A stretch of DNA of 64,000 nt from Acidovorax sp. 1608163 (lineage in GTDB: Bacteria > Pseudomonadota > Gammaproteobacteria > Burkholderiales > Burkholderiaceae_C), in the NCBI RefSeq assembly GCF_003669015.1, contig NZ_CP033069.1, forward strand, positions 248,001 through 312,000, given 5' to 3'. The notes under the pieces were generated by a model. The model was not told the DNA's origin. It saw only the letters and a program-made list of their open reading frames with translations, and did not search any database. Below, piece after piece: positions 43,855 through 55,981 of this stretch. The position numbers were made by a program, and so were the translations under genes. Numbering within the stretch: position 1 is the first letter of the stretch; every line of letters begins with the position of its first letter.

Positions 43855-45183
43855 TCAGCCCCCGGCCACACGCTGCCCCGGCGCAATGGTGGGCGGTGCC
43901 GCATTCAGCGTCTCGATCGCAAAGCCCGCCGCCGCCTTGTAGCGGGCCATGAAGCCCTCGCGCTCCTCGCGCGGCAGCACGTCGTCGATGTGGTCGAACA
44001 CCCCGCCGCAGCGCTCGTCCACCAGCCCCAGCAGGCCAAAGGGGCCAGAGCCCCGGTTGCGCAGCACCAGCGCCGAGATGTCCTTGCACAGCTTGTCGTC
44101 GTAGGCGCGCAGCGCCTGCGGGCCCACGCCATGCGCGACCAATTGAGCGCCCAGCACGCGCGCATCCACAATGGCCTGGCTCGCACCGTTGGAGCCCACG
44201 GGGTACATCACATGCGCCGCATCGCCCAGCAGCGCCACGCGGCCGTCCACCCAGGTAGGCACCGGGTCGCGGTCGATCATGGGGTACTCAAACACGTCCT
44301 TCGCGCCGCGCAGCATGGCGGGCACGTCGAGCCAGCTGTAGTTCCAGCCGTCAAAGTGGTGAATGAACTCTTCCAGCGCCACGCGCCGGTTCCAGTCGCC
44401 TTGCTGCCAGCCGCCCTGGTTGTCCACCGTGATCTCGGCAATCCAGTTGATGGTGGCCAGGCCCGTGGCCGGGTCGGGCGGTGTGATGGGGTAGCACACC
44501 ACGCGGTGCCGCAGTGAGCCCACGCCCACAAACGACGCGCCCGTGCGCACCGGCACCCCCGGCGTGGTGCCCCTCCACATGATGGCGCCACCCCACTGGA
44601 TGGGCGGCTGCGTGGGATGCATCTGCGCCCGCACGGCCGAGTGCAGGCCATCGGCCGCAATCAGCAGCGAGCCCGCCACTTCGCGCCGCTCGCCATCGCG
44701 CGTCTCGATGATGGCCGTCACGCCCTCCGCATCCTGCCGGTAGCCCACCACCCGCTGCCCCAGTTGCACAGCATCGTTTCCCAGGCGCTCTCGCACGGCG
44801 TTGAACAGCATCATCTGCAGCTGCCCCCGGTGCACCGAATACTGCGGCCAGTGGTAGCCCGCATCCAGGCCCCGTGGCTCGGCATACACCTCGTTCCCAT
44901 TGCGCCCCACTAGCGCCCACTCACGCGCCTGCAGGCCAATCGTGTCCAGCACATCGTTGCCAAACCCCAGGTCGTGCAGCTCCCGCACGGCGTTGGGCTG
45001 CAGGTTGATGCCCACGCCCAGCGGCTGCAGCTCTGGCACCGTTTCAAAGGCGATGCAAGGCACACCGATCTGGTGCAGGGTGAGGGCCGTGGCCATGCCA
45101 CCGATACCGCCACCGGCAATCAGCACGGGGCGGGGGGAGGAGGTGTGGGAGGGAGTGGTGCCAGACATGGCGAGATTGTCCAT
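43855..45183 (-). CDS. FAD-dependent aromatic hydroxylase (flavoprotein monooxygenase)
   Basis: 442 residues from ATG complement 45181-45183 (a second ATG five codons later is possible). The dinucleotide fold AGGGIGGMATALTLHQIG, the middle SLLIAADGLHSAVRAQM (DG motif) and GRVALLGDAAHVMYPVGSNG are the three signatures of class A flavin hydroxylases. Such enzymes hydroxylate phenolic acids with NAD(P)H and O2. It could supply a protocatechuate-type substrate, but substrate residues cannot be assigned. It converges with the pmd operon. Confidence 0.9.
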   Translation of the reverse strand: MDNLAMSGTTPSHTSSPRPVLIAGGGIGGMATALTLHQIGVPCIAFETVPELQPLGVGINLQPNAVRELHDLGFGNDVLDTIGLQAREWALVGRNGNEVYAEPRGLDAGYHWPQYSVHRGQLQMMLFNAVRERLGNDAVQLGQRVVGYRQDAEGVTAIIETRDGERREVAGSLLIAADGLHSAVRAQMHPTQPPIQWGGAIMWRGTTPGVPVRTGASFVGVGSLRHRVVCYPITPPDPATGLATINWIAEITVDNQGGWQQGDWNRRVALEEFIHHFDGWNYSWLDVPAMLRGAKDVFEYPMIDRDPVPTWVDGRVALLGDAAHVMYPVGSNGASQAIVDARVLGAQLVAHGVGPQALRAYDDKLCKDISALVLRNRGSGPFGLLGLVDERCGGVFDHIDDVLPREEREGFMARYKAAAGFAIETLNAAPPTIAPGQRVAGG

Positions 45184-45220
45184 GCAATGGCGGGCGAGGC
45201 TTGTCGCGAACGCCGCAGGC

Positions 45221-45247
45221 GAATGGGGAGAATGGGGAGAATGGGTG
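45221..45247 (+). repeat. 9-bp tandem repeat GAATGGGGA x3
   Basis: GAATGGGGA twice, then GAATGGGTG, in the 82-bp gap between the flavin hydroxylase start and the end of the DUF5519 gene. It is short, may vary in length between strains and lies in the upstream region of the hydroxylase gene. Confidence 0.7.
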
Positions 45248-45265
45248 GGGGTTTAGCGAGGCGGT

Positions 45266-45574
45266 CTAGAGCTGGCCGATAGCAAGCTTGACCAGCTCAG
45301 CAGTTCGGTCCACTTCACTCGCTGTTCTGAAGCGCACTTCGATCCAGGGTGAGGAAGGCGAGCGGGTTGGGTGGTGAACGGAACCAGTGGGGTGAGCCAA
45401 TCCCTCGGCTTGGATGACCTTCTTGGTCAGTCGCACATCAAGCTCGTTGTCATTGTGAAAGTGCGCAAACTCGCGCCCCTGATAGAAAAGGGCTGTTCCG
45501 CCCGACACGGGGGAGGGTTCGGCCGTCAGCCCGTCGATGGTGGCAAGTGCCTGCAGAAGTTGTTGCTTGAGCAT
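45266..45574 (-). CDS. DUF5519 family protein (luciferase-like domain)
   Basis: 102 residues. The core FAHFHNDNELDVRLTKKVIQ, then SVHHPTRSPSSPWIEVRF and VDRTAELVKLAIGQL, matches the small domain called DUF5519. Its biochemical role is unknown despite the 'luciferase' label. No signal or membrane segment. It stands alone between the hydroxylase and a small membrane protein gene. Confidence 0.75.
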   Translation of the reverse strand: MLKQQLLQALATIDGLTAEPSPVSGGTALFYQGREFAHFHNDNELDVRLTKKVIQAEGLAHPTGSVHHPTRSPSSPWIEVRFRTASEVDRTAELVKLAIGQL

Positions 45575-45701
45575 GGGCGTGGGCTGCGTGGGGTTTGGAG
45601 TTTTGAAGGTCTGGTGTGGCGACGTGCTTGCGGCTTAACATGAAAGTGATCGGCCGCCGAAGGCTGTCCGGTTGACTGACATGTTGAGTGGAAGCCAGCG
45701 G

Positions 45702-45944
45702 TTAGGAGCATGTGCATTTCTCTCGATACACGCCCCGGGCAGACATTGGGTATTCTTTGTCCGAGACTACCTTCCCCACTCGAGGCGCACACCGTGTACG
45801 GCACTCAGTATGAGCGTCTCGGAGCGGCGGTAGAAAGGGCACAAGTGCCAGGGCTCCTCCGATGAGCAGCGCGAAGGCGAGAAACGTGGCTACTCCCGAC
45901 GGGATCCGGCTAAGAACGCCGCGAACGCGCGCCAGATGTCTCAT
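45702..45944 (-). CDS. Small Cys-rich membrane-anchored protein
   Basis: 80 residues. One hydrophobic helix at about residues 17-38 (GVATFLAFALLIGGALALVP) is followed by a short soluble tail with four Cys (TECRTRCAPRVG, EKCTCS). The pattern resembles small membrane-anchored proteins of beta-proteobacteria whose function is unknown. Base composition is lower in GC than around it. The 274-bp stretch beyond (45945-46218) holds only a hairpin at 46087-46107. Confidence 0.5.
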   Translation of the reverse strand: MRHLARVRGVLSRIPSGVATFLAFALLIGGALALVPFLPPLRDAHTECRTRCAPRVGKVVSDKEYPMSARGVYREKCTCS

Positions 45945-46086
45945 GCCATTTAACGCAATTTAGACAGTAAAACCTGCGGGATCAACTGGGGCGCGCGGGG
46001 TATTCTGGACACGGCTTCCTCCTGAAAGCGGCTTGCAGCTTGGCATTGCGGTCGATGCACTGCTCAAAGAGCAGGTATAAAAATCC

Positions 46087-46107
46087 GTGAAGCCCTGCAG
46101 GCTTCAC
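46087..46107. terminator. Hairpin GTGAAGCC-CTGCA-GGCTTCAC
   Basis: A perfect 8-bp inverted repeat with a 5-nt loop, preceded on the plus strand by TATAAAAATCC. Read on the minus strand it is followed by GGATTTTTATA, i.e. a short T run 3 bases from the stem. It could be a terminator for minus-strand transcription, but no gene end is known there, so it may be a decayed remnant. Confidence 0.4.
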
Positions 46108-46218
46108 CGCTGCCCACTATAGCTTGATGGCCTGCGCTCTGCGTCTGGCGGTCATCACCCCTTCACACCCAAGCCCTAGCCACCCGCTGGGTTGCCGCGC
46201 TTGCCGTAAGCTCACGCC

Positions 46219-47229
46219 ATGCAACAAAGAAACCTTGGACCCTTCTCCGTCTCGGCCATTGGCCTGGGCTGCATGAACCTCTCGCACGCCTATGGCACGC
46301 CGGTGTCTGCCGAGCAGGGCGAACGCGTGCTGCTGTCCGCGCTGGATGCGGGCGTGACGCTGTTCGACACGGCCATGCTCTACGGCTTTGGCGCCAACGA
46401 AACCCTGGTGGGCCGTGTGATGAAGCCGCACCGCAGCCGCTTCACCCTGGCCAGCAAATGCGGCATGCAGGGTGTGGATGTGAATGGCGATGGCAAGCTG
46501 GTGCGTGTGATTGACGGGCGCCCCGCCACGTTGCGCCAGACCTGTGAAGACAGCCTGCGCCGCCTGCAGACGGATGTGATTGACCTGTATTACCTGCACC
46601 GTTGGGACAAGAGCGTGCCCATTGAAGACAGCGTGGGCGCGCTTGCCGACCTGGTACGTGCGGGCAAGATCCGCAGCATCGGTCTGTCAGAAGTGTCTGC
46701 CGCCACGCTGCGCCGGGCCCATGCCGTGCACCCGATAGCGGCCCTGCAAACCGAATACTCGCTGTGGACGCGCAACCCTGAGATTGCTGTGCTCGATGCG
46801 TGCCGCGATCTGGGCGTGGCCTTTGTGGCCTTCAGCCCGGTGGCGCGTGGCTACCTGTGCGGTGATTTGACGGACGTATCGACCCTGGACGCCAAGGACA
46901 TCCGCCGCAGCATGCCGCGCTTTGCGCCTGACAACTATGCGGCCAACCTGAAGCTGCTGGACAGCTACCGCGCTATTGCCCAAGAGGTGGGTTGCTCGCT
47001 GGCGCAGCTGGCCATTGCGTGGCTGCTGCACAAGGGCGAGCACATCATCCCCATTCCCGGCACCACCAGCGTAGAGCACTTGCACGATGACCTGGGCGCG
47101 GCGCAGGTGCATTTGTCTTCCGGGGTGATCGAGCGGCTGCAGGCGCTGTACACACCGCAGGCCGTGGTGGGCGGGCGCTACAACGCGCAAAGTGCCAGCG
47201 AGGTGGATACCGAGAACTTTGCGGCCTGA
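46219..47229 (+). CDS. Aldo/keto reductase
   Basis: 336 residues. The catalytic four are visible: Asp50 (TLFDTAMLYG), Tyr55, Lys80 (LASKCGMQG) and His127 (YYLHRWD). The N-terminus (RNLGPFSVSAIGLGCMNLSH) and IPIPGTTSVEHLHDDLGA fit the AKR13-like group that reduces aldehydes with NADPH in the cytosol. Substrate unknown. It is convergent with gap, with a strong terminator for gap in between. Confidence 0.92.
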   Translation: MQQRNLGPFSVSAIGLGCMNLSHAYGTPVSAEQGERVLLSALDAGVTLFDTAMLYGFGANETLVGRVMKPHRSRFTLASKCGMQGVDVNGDGKLVRVIDGRPATLRQTCEDSLRRLQTDVIDLYYLHRWDKSVPIEDSVGALADLVRAGKIRSIGLSEVSAATLRRAHAVHPIAALQTEYSLWTRNPEIAVLDACRDLGVAFVAFSPVARGYLCGDLTDVSTLDAKDIRRSMPRFAPDNYAANLKLLDSYRAIAQEVGCSLAQLAIAWLLHKGEHIIPIPGTTSVEHLHDDLGAAQVHLSSGVIERLQALYTPQAVVGGRYNAQSASEVDTENFAA

Positions 47230-47325
47230 GGGCCGTGAGCAAGGCCTAGGGGCCTGGCCTCGGCACAACGTTGTGCGGGGCAAGGCGCGATGCCCAGGGC
47301 CTTTTGCACCCGCTGTGGTGCAGGC

Positions 47326-47363
47326 AAAAAAAAGCCGGAGCCCCTGACGGAGCCCCGGCTTTA
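47326..47363 (-). terminator. Rho-independent terminator of gap
   Basis: GCCGGAGCCCC-TGAC-GGAGCCCCGGC (47334-47359) forms an 11-bp stem with two mismatches and a 4-nt loop, followed on the minus strand by eight T (A8 at 47326-47333 on the plus). It lies 55 bp after the gap stop. The plus-strand side has only a weak TTTAAA, so its main use is for gap. Confidence 0.9.
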
Positions 47364-47418
47364 AAGGTGGTAGTTTTCTCTATCGCTTCTTCAACTCAAA
47401 TCTTCGGCAGGGCATGAA

Positions 47419-50602
<3,184 letters not shown>

Positions 50603-50741
50603 GGGGTCTGGGGTTCAGGTGGGTGGAATCAGGGAAACCGCCTATTTTACCGGGGCCGCAGCGCTCACTTCGCTCGGCTTGCCCTGCGCACCGTGTCGGT
50701 ACCCCGCGTTGGGGGCAGTCGATGCACTACAGTGCAGCCCC

Positions 50742-51170
50742 ATGCACGGATTGCACCTCACCGCCGACCTTCACGGATGCCGCTGCGCGCCGCTGTGGCT
50801 GACCGATGCCGCCGCCCTGGGGCGCGCCTGTCTGGAGGCGGTGCAGGCATCGGGGTTGCAGGCGGTGGGGCAGGTGTTTCATGCCTTTCCGGCCACGGTG
50901 CATGGCCCCGGCGGCGTCACGGCCACCGTGCTGCTGGCCGAGTCGCACCTGTGCGTGCACACCTGGCCCGAGCAGGCCGCCGTGACGCTGGACGTGTACG
51001 TGTGCAACTTTGGCGCCGACCACAGCGCCAAGGCCCATGCGTTGATGAACGCGCTGCTGGCTTTGCTGGACGCAACCACCGTGCAGCGCCATGCCTTGCA
51101 GCGGGGCGAGTTGGCCCCTGAGCCCAGTGCCCCTCAATCGCCAACTGCGCCCGGCGCTGCCGTGGTCTGA
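50742..51170 (+). CDS. speD: S-adenosylmethionine decarboxylase proenzyme, small class
   Basis: 142 residues from ATG 50742. The self-cleavage site is LLAESHLCVHTWPE, with the pyruvoyl-forming Ser68 after Glu67; Cys88 in LDVYVCNFG is the catalytic acid of the SpeD1 class. The enzyme makes decarboxylated SAM for aminopropyl transfer in spermidine synthesis. No spermidine synthase gene lies adjacent. The tail of about 25 residues is Pro/Ala-rich and may be disordered. Confidence 0.9.
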   Translation: MHGLHLTADLHGCRCAPLWLTDAAALGRACLEAVQASGLQAVGQVFHAFPATVHGPGGVTATVLLAESHLCVHTWPEQAAVTLDVYVCNFGADHSAKAHALMNALLALLDATTVQRHALQRGELAPEPSAPQSPTAPGAAVV

Positions 51171-51193
51171 TCCCCATCGCTTTGGAGTCCCTT

Positions 51194-51970
51194 TTGTCGC
51201 CCCAGTTTTCCTCTCTCTCCGGCGCTCACCAGGTGCCCGCCATGCTGCTGGCCGCTGGCCGTGGCGAGCGCATGCGCCCGCTGACCGATACCTGCCCCAA
51301 GCCCTTGCTGGTGGTGCAGGGCCAGCCGCTGCTGCAGTGGCACTTGCAGGCTCTGGCGCATGCCGGGGTGCGCCAGGCAGTGATCAACACGGCGTGGCTG
51401 GGCGAGCAGATCAGCGACCGATTTTTAAGTCATTTTGGCCTCCAGGGCGCACTGGATAAGCGCGAGCAGCTATCAATTTCATACTCGCACGAGGGCGTGG
51501 ACTTTGGCGGGGCGCTGGAGACGGCGGGCGGCATTGCCCGTGCGCTGCCGCAATTGGGGCCGGTGTTCTGGCTGGCGGCGGGCGATGTGTTTGCGCCCGA
51601 CTTCACGTTTGAAGCCACTGCCGTGCAGGCCTTTGAGGCCAGCAACCACCTGGCCCACCTGTGGCTGGTGCCCAACCCTGGGCACCATCTGCGTGGTGAC
51701 TTTGGCCTCTCGCCCGAAGGCCTGGCGTTGAACCTGCCTGCAGACGACCCCACCCCCCGGTTCACCTACAGCACCATCGCCTTGCTGCGCGCCGAGTTGT
51801 TTGGGCTGCCGTGGTGTGACATCCCGCCGGGCAACCCAGGTGGCGTGGCCCAGCCCTTGGCGCCCTTGTTGCGCCGCGCCATGGACCTCGGCCGCGTCAG
51901 CGCATCGCTCTACACCGGCCGGTGGACCGATGTGGGCACGCCCGAGCGTTTGGCCCAGCTTCAGCGTTGA
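51194..51970 (+). CDS. Sugar-1-phosphate nucleotidyltransferase (MurU-like)
   Basis: 258 residues if TTG 51194 (GGAG 6 nt upstream) is the start; GTG 51233 and ATG 51242 are also in frame, and the domain begins there. The nucleotide-binding signature is MLLAAGRGERMRPLTDTCPK; WLAAGDVF carries a metal-site Asp and GRWTDVGTPERL is the closing motif. MurU-type enzymes make UDP-MurNAc in cell-wall recycling. Residues of about 79-96 (SHFGLQGALDKREQLSISY) are coded by a dispersed repeat; the regular family segment there is replaced or interrupted. Confidence 0.88.
   Translation: MSPQFSSLSGAHQVPAMLLAAGRGERMRPLTDTCPKPLLVVQGQPLLQWHLQALAHAGVRQAVINTAWLGEQISDRFLSHFGLQGALDKREQLSISYSHEGVDFGGALETAGGIARALPQLGPVFWLAAGDVFAPDFTFEATAVQAFEASNHLAHLWLVPNPGHHLRGDFGLSPEGLALNLPADDPTPRFTYSTIALLRAELFGLPWCDIPPGNPGGVAQPLAPLLRRAMDLGRVSASLYTGRWTDVGTPERLAQLQR
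51431..51483. repeat. Dispersed palindromic repeat, copy f, inside a coding sequence
   Basis: CATTTTGGCCTCCAGGGCGC, then GGATAAGCGCGAGCAGCTATC and AATTTCATA: the reverse-complement order of copy c with most positions kept. It lies entirely in the nucleotidyltransferase gene and keeps the frame open. The palindrome arms are partly eroded (CAGGGCGC versus GCGCGAGC), as might be expected under protein-coding selection. Confidence 0.8.
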
Positions 51971-52000
51971 CATCGCCTGGGCCATCGGTGGCCCAGACCG

Positions 52001-52876
52001 TCATTTGGATGCGGCGGGGGATTGTGGCACGGCGGTCGCTGCCGATGCGGCTGGTTGGGTCGGCAACGCCGGTGCACTGGCGGCTGCGCTGGCGCCCTCT
52101 GCGGTTTCGGGGGCGGTAGGAGCTACGGGGGCGGGCAGCACCCACACCGTGTCGCCTTCAACTGGCGCAGCGGGCTGCACGGTGACGGGCGGCGCGGCTT
52201 CGCAGGTTTTGAACAGCCACTGGCTGGGCGCAAAGCGCGCATTGGGGCCGTCCGGTGGTGCCTTGCCCACTTCGGCGCGCACGTCGTAGTCGATGTGCGG
52301 CACCTGGAAGGTGGCGATCTGCCCTTGTTTGCAGTTGATGTAGGGGACGACCTTGTTAGGCACCCAGCTTTGGCTGGCGGTGTCATAGCGGTACACCGGG
52401 CCGATGCGCTGGTTCTCTGCCAACTCCATGCGCATGGGCAGGGCTTGCAGCGCGTTGACCTGCACGCCCGCCACCTCCACCGGCTGCGGGAATCGCACCG
52501 CATCCAAGCCATGCAGGGCCAGCGGGCGGGTGGGTTCGCCCCGGTCAAACGGGTCGGTGCGGTTGACGAGGCTGCCCGCCGGGATCAGCAACTCGCCGTA
52601 CTGGAAGTCTTGCGGCAGCACAAAGCGCTCGCGGCTGGCGCGCACGGCGGCGCTGTCGTGCCAGGCTTGCTGGGCGCTTTGCGACAGGTACATCTTCACG
52701 CCCAGCCAGCCATTGCACAGCACCGCCACTACCACCAACCCCGCCACAGCCGCTGGGGTGAGCAGCCACTTCTGCGGCACATCAACCCAGCGGTAGTAAA
52801 CGCCGTAGATCAGCAAGAGGGCTGTGATCACCACCCCCAGGGCGGGCACGAAAGTCGTCAGGAAAAAGTTCGACAT
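52001..52876 (-). CDS. Hypothetical membrane-anchored protein
   Basis: 291 residues from the ATG complement 52874-52876 (MSNFFLTTFVPALGVVITAL). Two hydrophobic helices at about residues 7-25 and 40-60 are followed by a soluble domain of about 170 residues with QDFQYGELLIPAGSLVNR, and an Ala/Pro-rich low-complexity tail of about 60 residues. No recognised family. It is convergent with the nucleotidyltransferase gene and divergent from the peptidase gene. Confidence 0.75.
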   Translation of the reverse strand: MSNFFLTTFVPALGVVITALLLIYGVYYRWVDVPQKWLLTPAAVAGLVVVAVLCNGWLGVKMYLSQSAQQAWHDSAAVRASRERFVLPQDFQYGELLIPAGSLVNRTDPFDRGEPTRPLALHGLDAVRFPQPVEVAGVQVNALQALPMRMELAENQRIGPVYRYDTASQSWVPNKVVPYINCKQGQIATFQVPHIDYDVRAEVGKAPPDGPNARFAPSQWLFKTCEAAPPVTVQPAAPVEGDTVWVLPAPVAPTAPETAEGASAAASAPALPTQPAASAATAVPQSPAASK

Positions 52877-53038
52877 GGATAGGTGCAAATGGGAAGAAGG
52901 CCGTGGTGCCCCGGGCGTCCGCATCAGGGACTTTGCCAGCAGGGGTCGGCAGGTTTTGGGCCGTGAGTATCTGGACCAACGGGAGTGGATTCTCTGCGAC
53001 AACCCGGGGGCGGTGTCGGTTGGGCTCAAAATGTGCGC

Positions 53039-54430
53039 ATGAATGCAACGCAATCCATCTACGCCCAGCGCCGTGCCCGCCTCGCCTCGATGCTGGGCGC
53101 TGGCGGCATCGCCATCGTTCCCACCGCGCCCGAACGCCCGCGCAACCGGGACACCGACTTCATCTACCGCCACGACAGCTACTTTTATTACCTGACCGGC
53201 TTTACCGAGCCCGGCGCGGTGCTGGTGCTCACGGCCGAGGGGCACAGCACGCTGTTTTGCCAGCCCAAAGACCTGGAGCGCGAGATCTGGGACGGCTACC
53301 GCCTGGGCCCCGCCGCCGCGCCCGAGGCCTTGGGAGTGGACGCTGCACAGTCGGCCGCCGTGCTGGACGCCCAGCTGCCCCGCCTGCTGGAAAACCGCAG
53401 CTGCGTCTGGTACCCGTTTGCCACGCATGCAGGCCTGGCCGCGCGCGTGGAGGGCTGGCTCAACGCCGTGCGGGCCCGTGTGCGCTACGGGGCCCTGTGC
53501 CCCACCGAGCAAAGCGATGCCTGCACCTTGCTCGATGAAATGCGCCTTATCAAAGACGCGCACGAGCTGGACACCATGCGCCGCGCCAGCCAGATCAGCG
53601 CCCAGGCCCACATCCGTGCCATGCAGCGCTCGGCCCGCATGCTGCGCGCGGGGCAGGATGTGCGCGAATACCACCTCGATGCCGAGCTGCTACACGCCTT
53701 CCGCGAGGGTGGCTCACAGTACCCCGCGTATGGCTCCATCGTGGCGGCCGGGGCCAATGCCTGCGTGCTGCACTACCGTGCCGACGCGGCCCCGGTGCGC
53801 GATGGCGAGCTGGTGCTGATCGACGCGGGGTGCGAGCTCGACGGCTACGCCAGCGACATCACCCGCACCTTTCCGGCCAACGGCAAGTTCACCGGCCCGC
53901 AGCGCGCGCTGTACGACCTGGTGCTGCAAAGCCAGGTGGCCGCCATTGCCGCCACCAAGGCCGGCGCCCGCTTCAACGACCCGCACGACGCCACGGTGGC
54001 CGTGCTGGCGCAGGGCCTGCTCGACCTGGGCTTGCTCGACAAGAACAAGTTCGGCACCGCGCAGGACGTGATCGAAAAGCGTGCCTACTTCCAGTTCTAC
54101 ATGCACCGCACCAGCCACTGGCTGGGCATGGACGTGCACGACTGCGGCAGCTACGTGGAGCCCGGCGAGGTGGGGCAAACCAGCGAGCGCAAGGACCCGC
54201 TTTCGGGCGAGACCATCACCAACCGCCCCAGCCGCGTGCTGCAGCCCGGCATGGTGCTGACCATCGAGCCGGGGCTGTACGTGCGTCCCGCCGAAGGGGT
54301 GCCAGAGGCGTTCTGGAACATCGGCATCCGCATCGAGGACGACGCTGTGGTCACCGACAGCGGTTGCGAGTTGATCACCCGCGATGTGCCGGTGGATGGC
54401 GATGAGATCGAAGCGCTGATGCGCGATTGA
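53039..54430 (+). CDS. pepP: Xaa-Pro aminopeptidase (aminopeptidase P)
   Basis: 463 residues from ATG 53039. The N-terminal domain (YAQRRARLASMLGAGGIAIV, TDFIYRHDSYFYYLTGF) and C-terminal pita-bread fold are both present. Metal ligands: Asp in LIDAGCELDGYASDITRTFP (two Asp), His in HRTSHWLGMDVHDCG, and Glu in TIEPGLYV and IGIRIEDD. It removes N-terminal residues before proline in the cytosol. The gap to pyk (54431-54544) contains an inverted repeat. Confidence 0.95.
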   Translation: MNATQSIYAQRRARLASMLGAGGIAIVPTAPERPRNRDTDFIYRHDSYFYYLTGFTEPGAVLVLTAEGHSTLFCQPKDLEREIWDGYRLGPAAAPEALGVDAAQSAAVLDAQLPRLLENRSCVWYPFATHAGLAARVEGWLNAVRARVRYGALCPTEQSDACTLLDEMRLIKDAHELDTMRRASQISAQAHIRAMQRSARMLRAGQDVREYHLDAELLHAFREGGSQYPAYGSIVAAGANACVLHYRADAAPVRDGELVLIDAGCELDGYASDITRTFPANGKFTGPQRALYDLVLQSQVAAIAATKAGARFNDPHDATVAVLAQGLLDLGLLDKNKFGTAQDVIEKRAYFQFYMHRTSHWLGMDVHDCGSYVEPGEVGQTSERKDPLSGETITNRPSRVLQPGMVLTIEPGLYVRPAEGVPEAFWNIGIRIEDDAVVTDSGCELITRDVPVDGDEIEALMRD

Positions 54431-54482
54431 CCCGTCACCGGGGCGAGTTTCCAGGCGGCGTGTCAGGGTTTTCTGGTAACGG

Positions 54483-54526
54483 GGATGTAACCGATTTCGT
54501 GTGAAAATTGAAACCCGATTACATCC
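54483..54526. promoter_or_regulatory. Inverted repeat GGATGTAA...TTACATCC upstream of pyk
   Basis: GGATGTAA (54483-54490) and TTACATCC (54519-54526) are exact inverse copies with 28 nt between; related inner pieces are CCGATTT and AAACCCGA. It ends 18 bp before the pyk start and could be an operator or an mRNA 5' hairpin. Which of these is not decided by sequence. Confidence 0.5.
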
Positions 54527-54544
54527 ACGCGAAAGAGACACACC

Positions 54545-55981
54545 ATGGCCATTCGCCGCGCCACCAAGATCGTTGCCACCCTGGGCCCCGCTTCCAGCGA
54601 CCCGCAATTGCTGGAGGCGATGATCCGAGCGGGCGTCAACGTGGTGCGGCTGAACTTCAGCCACGGCAAGGCGCAAGACCACATCGACCGCGCCGCCACA
54701 GTGCGCGCTGCGGCCCAGCGTGCCGGGCGCGAAGTGGCCATCATGGCCGACCTGCAGGGCCCCAAGATCCGCGTGGGCAAGTTTGCCGAAGGCAAGGTGT
54801 TTCTGGAGCCGGGCGCCAAGTTTGTGCTGGACGCTTCGCGCACCGAGCCGGGCGACATCAACGGTGTGGGCCTGGACTACAAGGAGCTGCCCCGTGACGT
54901 GAAGGCGGGCGACCTGCTGCTGCTCAACGACGGCCTGATCGTGCTCACGGTGGACGCCGTGCGTGGCGAAGAGGTGCACACCACCGTCAAGCTGGGCGGC
55001 GAGTTGTCCAACAACAAGGGCATCAACAAGCAAGGCGGCGGCCTCACGGCACCGGCCCTCACGGCCAAGGACATGGAAGACATCCGCACGGCCATGAGCT
55101 TCCAGGCCGACTACGTGGCCGTGAGCTTTCCGAAAAACGCGACCGACATGGAAATGGCCCGCCAGCTGTGCAACGTGGCTGCGGCCGAATACCGCCACAA
55201 GCCCGGCCTGATCGCCAAGATTGAGCGTGCCGAAGCCATCCCGCACCTCGAAGCCATCCTGCGCGTGAGCGACGGCATCATGGTGGCGCGTGGCGACCTG
55301 GCGGTGGAGGTGGGCAATGCCGCCGTGCCCGCACTGCAAAAGAAAATGATCCGCATGGCGCGCCAGCTCGACAAGGTCGTGATCACCGCCACGCAGATGA
55401 TGGAAAGCATGATTACCAACCCCGTGCCCACCCGTGCCGAGGTGAGTGACGTGGCCAACGCCGTGCTGGATGGCACCGATGCTGTGATGCTGAGCGCGGA
55501 AACCGCCGCAGGCAAGTTCCCGCTGGAGACGGTGATCGAGATGGCCACCATCTGCGCCGCTGCCGAAGCCGCAGAAGACCACCCGCAAGACGCAGACTTT
55601 ACCGGCCAGACCTTTGGCCGCATCGACCAGTCCATCGCCATGGGCGCATTGTTCACAGCCCACCACCTGGGGGCCAAAGCCATCGTCGCCATGACCGACA
55701 GCGGCGCCACGGCCCTGTGGATGAGCCGCCACCGCATCCACATCCCGATCTATGCGCTGACCCCCAAGATCGCCACCCAGCGCAAGATGGCCATGTACCG
55801 CAATGTGCGCCCCTTGCTGATGGACACCAGCGCTGACCGCGACACGGCCCTGGAGCAGGCAGAGCGCCACCTCAAGAGCCGCAACATCGTGCAAAAGGGC
55901 GATGTCTACGCCATCACCTGCGGCGAGCCCATGGGCGCGCCGGGTGGGACGAATATGCTGAAAATCTGCGTTGCCAGCTGA
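54545..55981 (+). CDS. pyk: Pyruvate kinase
   Basis: 478 residues from ATG 54545. Motifs: RRATKIVATLGPASSD, NVVRLNFSHGKAQDH (ADP site), MADLQGPKIRVG, the active-site lysine in GLIAKIERAEAI, MVARGDLAVEVG, and TATQMMESMI. The C-terminal domain is complete. It makes pyruvate and ATP from phosphoenolpyruvate. Its last 68 bp overlap in antisense the end of a PAP2 phosphatase gene, with no room for a separate terminator. Confidence 0.96.
   Translation: MAIRRATKIVATLGPASSDPQLLEAMIRAGVNVVRLNFSHGKAQDHIDRAATVRAAAQRAGREVAIMADLQGPKIRVGKFAEGKVFLEPGAKFVLDASRTEPGDINGVGLDYKELPRDVKAGDLLLLNDGLIVLTVDAVRGEEVHTTVKLGGELSNNKGINKQGGGLTAPALTAKDMEDIRTAMSFQADYVAVSFPKNATDMEMARQLCNVAAAEYRHKPGLIAKIERAEAIPHLEAILRVSDGIMVARGDLAVEVGNAAVPALQKKMIRMARQLDKVVITATQMMESMITNPVPTRAEVSDVANAVLDGTDAVMLSAETAAGKFPLETVIEMATICAAAEAAEDHPQDADFTGQTFGRIDQSIAMGALFTAHHLGAKAIVAMTDSGATALWMSRHRIHIPIYALTPKIATQRKMAMYRNVRPLLMDTSADRDTALEQAERHLKSRNIVQKGDVYAITCGEPMGAPGGTNMLKICVAS

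Noticed and set aside
45945..46218. A possible gene or RNA in the 274-bp gap before the aldo/keto reductase
   Set aside because: Only one hairpin (46087-46107) is visible; no frame with a start site and no conserved RNA shape could be supported.
53714..55894. A 726-residue open frame on the minus strand opposite pepP and pyk
   Set aside because: Same reason: shadow of highly conserved genes on the other strand.
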